Part shown: positions 58,504 through 64,000 of the stretch, one piece after another | Numbering within the stretch: position 1 is the first letter of the stretch | Layout of the letters: each line of letters starts with the position of its first letter | From: Anaeramoeba flamelloides | Taxonomy: Eukaryota; Metamonada; Anaeramoebidae | Direction of reading: 5' to 3' | DNA length: 64,000 nucleotides | Assembly: GCA_027625915.1 (NCBI GenBank) | Contig: JANTQA010000040.1 | Location: forward strand, 2,418,001 to 2,482,000 | Made by a program: the position numbers and the translations under genes | Notes under the pieces: generated by a model | Databases searched by the model: none | The model's input: the letters and a program-made list of their open reading frames with translations, nothing else | What the model was told of the DNA's origin: nothing

Positions 58504-61500
58504 ATGAACCAAATAAATTTCATTTTTGTCTTACTTTTCTTTTTGAGTTTGGTGGCTTTAAGTAAGTGACTTTTTCTTTTTAAACAAAATAATTCTTGCA
58601 ATTTTTCGAATTATCAACCTTCTGTATGTTAAACTATTTACCGTTTCCCTTATACGTTTTACTCTCCAAATTTCATGATTTGGTTTCAAATAGTTTCAAC
58701 GGACACATGCTGTGATCACCCATATTCCAAAATACAAGTAATTTACCTTGGTAGTGCGCCTTCAGATGGATCCGATCTTTTTCTCAGCCTATTAAAAAGA
58801 TCCCAAAATAATGAGAAAAAAGAAAACTTTACTCTAAATTCTTTTAAACTTTCTCATTTTAGCAATGTTCCCACTTCAACCATTTCCCAGGATTTACTTT
58901 CTTCTCCACTTTTAATTGTGTGGAATGACTATTCTCAATCCTCAACAAAATTTTATGCGAAATTTTTATTAAATTTGGAAAAACAAACTTTTAGTAACGT
59001 ACTCAGACTTTATGAGTACAATTCCAATCACAAGGAACACGAACAAGAACAAGAACAGGAACAAAACCATGATCAAGAAAAAGAGCAAGAACAAGAAAAA
59101 GAACAAGGACAAGAATTTGATACTAATTTAAATCTGTTTGTTCAATTATCAACAAACGGACAAAGACCAAATTGGGTTGCACAAATAATAACAAAATCGG
59201 GAATAAAGGTTGGGGAAAAATTTCCTTTGACACTTTCTGAATTTGACTCAAGCAATCCAACATATTATTCTCAAGAATTACGAAATGATTTTGGAAAAAT
59301 AAAAACACAAAGTTTTTTCACATCCAAACACGAAGACGAGAACGAAAATGAGTCAGAGATTGTTGTTGAGTTGCAACCAAAAACAGATCAAGTCGATGGT
59401 AATCAAAAAAGTTCTGTTTGGCACCTAACAAAGACTTTGAATGGGAATTATTATTCCTTATTCTCAACAAATAAAAAGCCATTAGTGATATTGGGCGTGA
59501 ATCCCATTGCTGCAAAAAACAACATCTTAATTGCATGGGCAATAAATAGAAAGCAAATTAATTTAAATGATCTTTCATCTTCAATTATAGAATTAGAATT
59601 AGATCAAGATGAAAATGTAAAAAATAATTTAAAATTAATTCTTTTTGTTATTTCCTGTGTAATTATCTTAATTTTAGTCTTTGTCTTTTCCAGAGCAAAA
59701 GCACTTCAAAAACAAGCGAAAGAAGCTGAAATGAAAATTGAAGATTTCATAAAAGTTTCGGAAATCCATGCAACTTCAAAATCTGTAATAATTAAATTAA
59801 ATAAAATTAATAATGATTTAATTAATGGATACGAAATTAAAATCCAACCAATATCCAAAATAAAGTCAGAAAAGGAAGAAAAAGTTCCCCAGCCATTCTT
59901 TCACACTTCTTCAATACCTGAATTTAATATTCAGAATTTAAAACCAAATGAAAAATATTCTTTTCAAATTAGATCAAAAAATTCAAAAGCTTTTTCCAAA
60001 TATACCCCAAAAGAATTTTTTATAACCAAAAAAGAAATTCACAAACACGAAGAAATCCCAACAATAAACAAAACTGAACAAATGGACTCTGATAAATTAA
60101 AGAATATGTACAATAAAAATGAAGATGTAGATGGGGATACAGATCAAGATGAACATAATTTACAAGAATTAGAAAATGACTTAATTGTTTTTGAAACAAC
60201 ACAACAGATAGAATTCGCTGAAAGAGAAAATTATAAAATTCAAATTGACACTCCCGATCAGATTGAAAATATCAAAACCCAATCAACTTCAAAGTTTACA
60301 AAAATACTTTTTAATAAACCAAATGAAAATGGATCCAAAATTCAAGAATACGAAATTGAGATTGAACCAACAAATAAACCAAATCTTGAAAATGAAGAAA
60401 AAAAAAATCAACAAAAATTGATTTATAAATCCCCCACACCTGAATTTATTATCAAGGATTTAAAACCAAATGAAAAATATTCATTTCAAATTAGATCAAA
60501 AAATTCAAAAGGATTTTCAGAATTTTCTTCAAATCATTTTTTTACAACTCCAATTGATATTCCTGATCAGATTGAAAATATCAAAACCCAATCAACTTCA
60601 AAATTTACAAAAATAATTTTTAATAAACCAAATGAAAATGGATCCAAAATCCAAGAATATGAAATTGAAATTGAACCAACAAATAAACCAAATCTTGAAA
60701 ATGAATTTAAAAAAAATCAACAAAAATTGGTTTATAAATCTCCCACACCTGAATTTATTATCAAGAATTTAAAACCAAATGAAAAATATTCGTTTCAAAT
60801 TAGATCAAAAAATTCAAAAGGATTTTCAGAATTTTCTTCAAATCATTTTTTTACAACTCCAATTGACATTCCTGATCAGATTGAAAATATCAAAACCCAA
60901 TCAACTTCAAAGTTTACAAAAATAATTTTTAATAAACCAAATGAAAATGGATCCAAAATCCAAGAATACGAAATTGAAATCCAACTAACAAATAAATCAA
61001 ATCTTGAAAATGAATCTAAAAACAATCAACAGAAATTAGTTCATACATCCCCAACACCTGAATTTATTATCAAGAATTTAAAACCAAATGAAAAATATTC
61101 ATTTCAAATTAGATCAAAAAATTCAAAAGGATTTTCAGAATTTTCTTCAAATCATTTTTTTACAACTCCAATTGACATTCCTGATCAGATTGAAAACATC
61201 AAAACCCAATCAACTTCAAAGTTTACAAAAATAATTTTTAATAAACCAAATGAAAATGGATCCAAAATTCAAGAATATGAAATTGAAATCCAACTAACAA
61301 ATAAATCAAATCTTGAAAATGAATCTAAAAACAATCAACAACCATTAGTTCATAAATCCCCAACACCTGAATTTATTATTAAGAATTTAAAACCAAATGA
61401 AAAATATTCATTTCAAATTAGATCAAAAAATTCAAAAGGATTTTCAGAATTTTCTTCAAATCATTTTTTTACAACTCCAATTGACATTCCTGATCCAATT

Positions 61501-64000
61501 GAACAATTAAAAATTACAGAATTAGGTGCAAATGAAGTTATATTTGAGTGTAATGAACCAAACGATAATGGTTCGGAAATTGAATTTTATGAAATTGAAA
61601 TCCAACCAACAAATCAATCTAATCTAGGGAATGAAGAAAACAACGAACAACCAACAATTATCAAATCTCAAATTCGCAAATTTAAAATTAACAATTTAAA
61701 ACCAGATAGCAAATATTCTTTGATTGCTAGATCAAAAAATTCGAAAGGATACTCTAAAAATACCAAAAAAAAAGAATTTATTACACTGACTAGTGTTCCC
61801 GAACTAATTGATGGGCTTTCAAAATATGAAATTTTTTCAAAATCTATAATAATCGAATGGGATGAAGCATTAAATAATGGAGAAGAAATTGATTTTTATG
61901 AAATAAAAATGACTAACATAGATAAAGCAAATGAAGAAAAGTTCAGTGAAGGGATAGAAGGAATGGATGAAATGATTTATAACATAAATGATTTGAAATA
62001 CAAAATTGAAAACTTAAAGCCAAACAGCAATTATATAGTCAAAATAAGGGCACACAATTCGAAAGGGTATTGCAAAAAATATTTTGAACAATCTTTTATA
62101 ACAAAAAGTGATCTTCCTAATCAAATTGAACATATAAAATCAAAAAACAATTTTGCTAGAAAATTTGTAATTAGTTGGGGGGAACCAAATGATAATGGCT
62201 CAACAATTGATTATTATGAAATATTAATGGAAGAATCAACACCAAATTCAATGATCAATAAGGAAGTCAAAATACCAAAAAGAACAGAGGGTTTAGAAAT
62301 GACTTTTAATTCCTTAAAACCAAATACACATTATTTAATAAAAATTAGAGCACACAATTCACATGGGTATGGGAAATATTCTGAAATTAATACCCTTAAA
62401 ACATTAACAGATGTACCTGAACAAATCCAAAACATCGAAATAATTTTAATTTTTAGAGAACATATAAAAATTAAATGGGATAGACCAAGCAACAATGGAG
62501 AAATTATTGATTCTTATTTAATTGAATTACAATCGAATTGCCAAAATATGAAACCTATTCATATTGAATCAAAAAAAGAATGCCAAAAAATCAATAATTT
62601 AAATCCAGACACCGAATATAGCATTAGAATTAAAGCAAATAATACTAACGGATTTGGAAAATATTCCCCAAGTAAAATTGTTCAAACAAAGCCTAATGAA
62701 ATACCTGATCAAATTGAAGCCATTAATTGTATTGATCATTTTTTTGACGAAACTACTCTAGCATGGGACGAACCAAATTCAAATGGATCTCCAATTGATT
62801 ATTATACAATTAAATTACTTGAAAAAAATGTAAAAGAAAGAGAAACCAAAAATAATAATATAAAAAATCATAATAACATTAACATTAACAAATTTGAAAA
62901 TGAAGAAGATGTAGATGAGAGTAATATACTTATATATGAAACAAAAACAAACAAATATAAATTTCAAAATCTATTGCCAAAAAAAAATTATATTGTTCTT
63001 ATAAAAGCACATAATAAAATTGGGTTTTCTTTAAATTGGCAAGGTTATAAATTTAAAACAAAGCCATTCACACCTAATAAAATTGAACAGGTTATAGTTA
63101 AAAATATTGAATCAAGAAAGGTGAGAATTGCTTGGGAAAAACCAGAAATAGGAAAATCAGAAATTATTGATTACCATTATCAATTTATTTATCCATCACA
63201 GACTGAACCATTCTGTGGAATAGTTGAAACGGAAGAAAAGGCCTTTGAAAAATTAAAACCTAATAAAGAATATAGTTATAAAATTAAGGCCAGGAACTCT
63301 TATGGGTTTTCAGAATTCTCTGATTTATTAACATTTAAAACCGAAATCGAATACCCCGCAAGAATTGTTAAGAAAGAATGTAAAATACTTTCACCAACAA
63401 AAATAAAATTGTCTTGGGAAAAACCTTATAATGGAGGATCCAAGATAGATTTTTATCAAATTGAGTTAATTCCACATGAGCATGAAGAAGAAAAAGAAAA
63501 AGAAAACCAAACAGAAGAAAATAAAGAAGAAGAAAAAGTAAAACAAGATAATTCTGAAAATGATAAAAAAAAAATAATTTATAAAACCGAACAAAATGAA
63601 ATTATTATCAATAATTTAATACCTTATCAACCATATAATTATTATATATTAGCACATAATGAAAAAGGGTTTGGTAAACACATTCCAGATCTGATTTTCC
63701 AAACTTTTGATTCCGTACCTGCAAAGATCAAGGAAAAAATAGAATTTAAAATAAGTTCCAGAAAAGTAAACTTTTCTTGGAAGGAGCCAGAAAGCCGATC
63801 AAATGGGCAAATTAAAAGATATCAAATAAAGATATATATAAATGACATCAATGATTCCTTTACCACGACAACAGTAAAACCGAATATTACCATTCCCCAA
63901 TTACAGCCAAATCAAAAATATTTTGTATCGATCCAATCGCAAAATGTGGTTGGTTGGTCAAATTATTCAGAACCCCAATCATTTACAACTTTAACCGATG
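58504..64000 (+). CDS. Single-pass membrane protein with 13 or more FN3 domains (3' partial)
   Basis: Exon 1, 58504-58561, encodes a signal peptide (MNQINFIFVLLFFLSLVAL); GTAAGT donor and ATAG acceptor; exon 2, 58694 onward, is open to the window edge (more than 1780 residues). Residues 21-330 form an unrecognised ectodomain starting STDTCC, with an EQEQEQ-type low-complexity stretch near 115-140. One membrane segment lies at about 334-352 (LILFVISCVIILILVFVF), followed by SRAKALQKQAK; by the positive-inside rule the long C-terminal part is cytoplasmic. That part carries fibronectin type III domains: one at 59758-60035, an acidic linker, then twelve in a row from 60244. Typical strands are W/F-x-x-P near the start, Y-E-I in the middle, and LKPNEKYSFQIRSKNSKGFS at the end. 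Such domains usually mediate protein contacts. The function is unknown. Confidence 0.85.
60244..61479 (+). repeat. Four near-identical 309-bp coding repeats (103-residue FN3 units)
   Basis: Units begin at 60244, 60553, 60862 and 61171, exactly 309 bp apart, with the next start (a diverged unit) at 61480. They are nearly identical at the DNA level in both halves and differ mainly around the NLENE(E/S)KKNQQK loop. The exact period and high identity point to recent tandem duplication or gene conversion; the other FN3 units in the gene are far more diverged. Confidence 0.9.

Noticed and set aside
1-64000. tRNA, rRNA and CRISPR searches by eye
   Set aside because: No T-loop (GGTTCGAATCC-like) with matching acceptor stem, no rRNA motifs, and no regularly spaced repeat array were seen. 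The GGTTCGAAC at 23370 lacks the rest of a tRNA.
1-64000. LTR retroelements or other virus-like elements
   Set aside because: No long direct terminal repeats, primer-binding site or gag/integrase-like frames were noticed; the only retroelements seen are LINE and short poly(A) pieces.

Overview
The window is very AT-rich eukaryotic DNA, full of A and T homopolymers, with spliceosomal introns that mostly begin GTAA and end AG. It uses TAA and TGA stops in the standard way, and its proteins carry Glu/Lys/Asn and Gln runs. The gene content (stand-alone myosin TH1 protein, Ras GTPase, long fibronectin-III protein, ubiquitin-proteasome genes, NAD kinase) suggests a free-living amoeboid protist. The style resembles Anaeramoeba or a dictyostelid-like amoeba, but the species cannot be fixed from sequence alone.

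Nine genes can be supported, and several were joined from exons by family similarity and matching splice phase. From left to right they are: a TH1-domain protein (802-1407, -); a small acidic polyQ protein (3709-4032, +); a ubinuclein/HPC2-like HIR-complex subunit (about 4298-5273, +, first exon uncertain); proteasome subunit RPN12/PSMD8 (10280-11570, -, 3 exons); a tail-anchored UBC6/UBE2J-type E2 (12262-13331, +, 2 exons); a stand-alone AZUL-like protein (20134-20830, -, 3 exons); NAD kinase (27088-39171, -, 3 exons over 12 kb); a prenylated Ras-family GTPase (44279-49042, +, 3 exons); and a membrane protein with at least 13 FN3 domains that runs off the right edge (58504-64000+, +).

The rest, both between genes and inside the long introns, is largely old and young transposable elements without a recognisable transposase. 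These include several MITE-like families with inverted ends. Three or more sit at TA dinucleotides: A and B share their outermost bases, and F has AAGGCACAA subterminal repeats. There is also a long-hairpin element with TAA flanks, an element with repeated ATCGCGAT motifs, a short poly(A) retroposon with its target duplication, and a recent 5'-truncated LINE with a 13-bp target duplication. Several are nested in each other, and comparison of copies gives filled and empty sites. The NAD kinase introns (8.2 and 2.4 kb) and Ras intron 2 (4.0 kb) are large because of these insertions.

Functionally, RPN12 and UBC6 are divergent neighbours and both belong to ubiquitin-proteasome (ERAD) proteolysis. 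The other genes look like unrelated housekeeping, signalling and surface functions.
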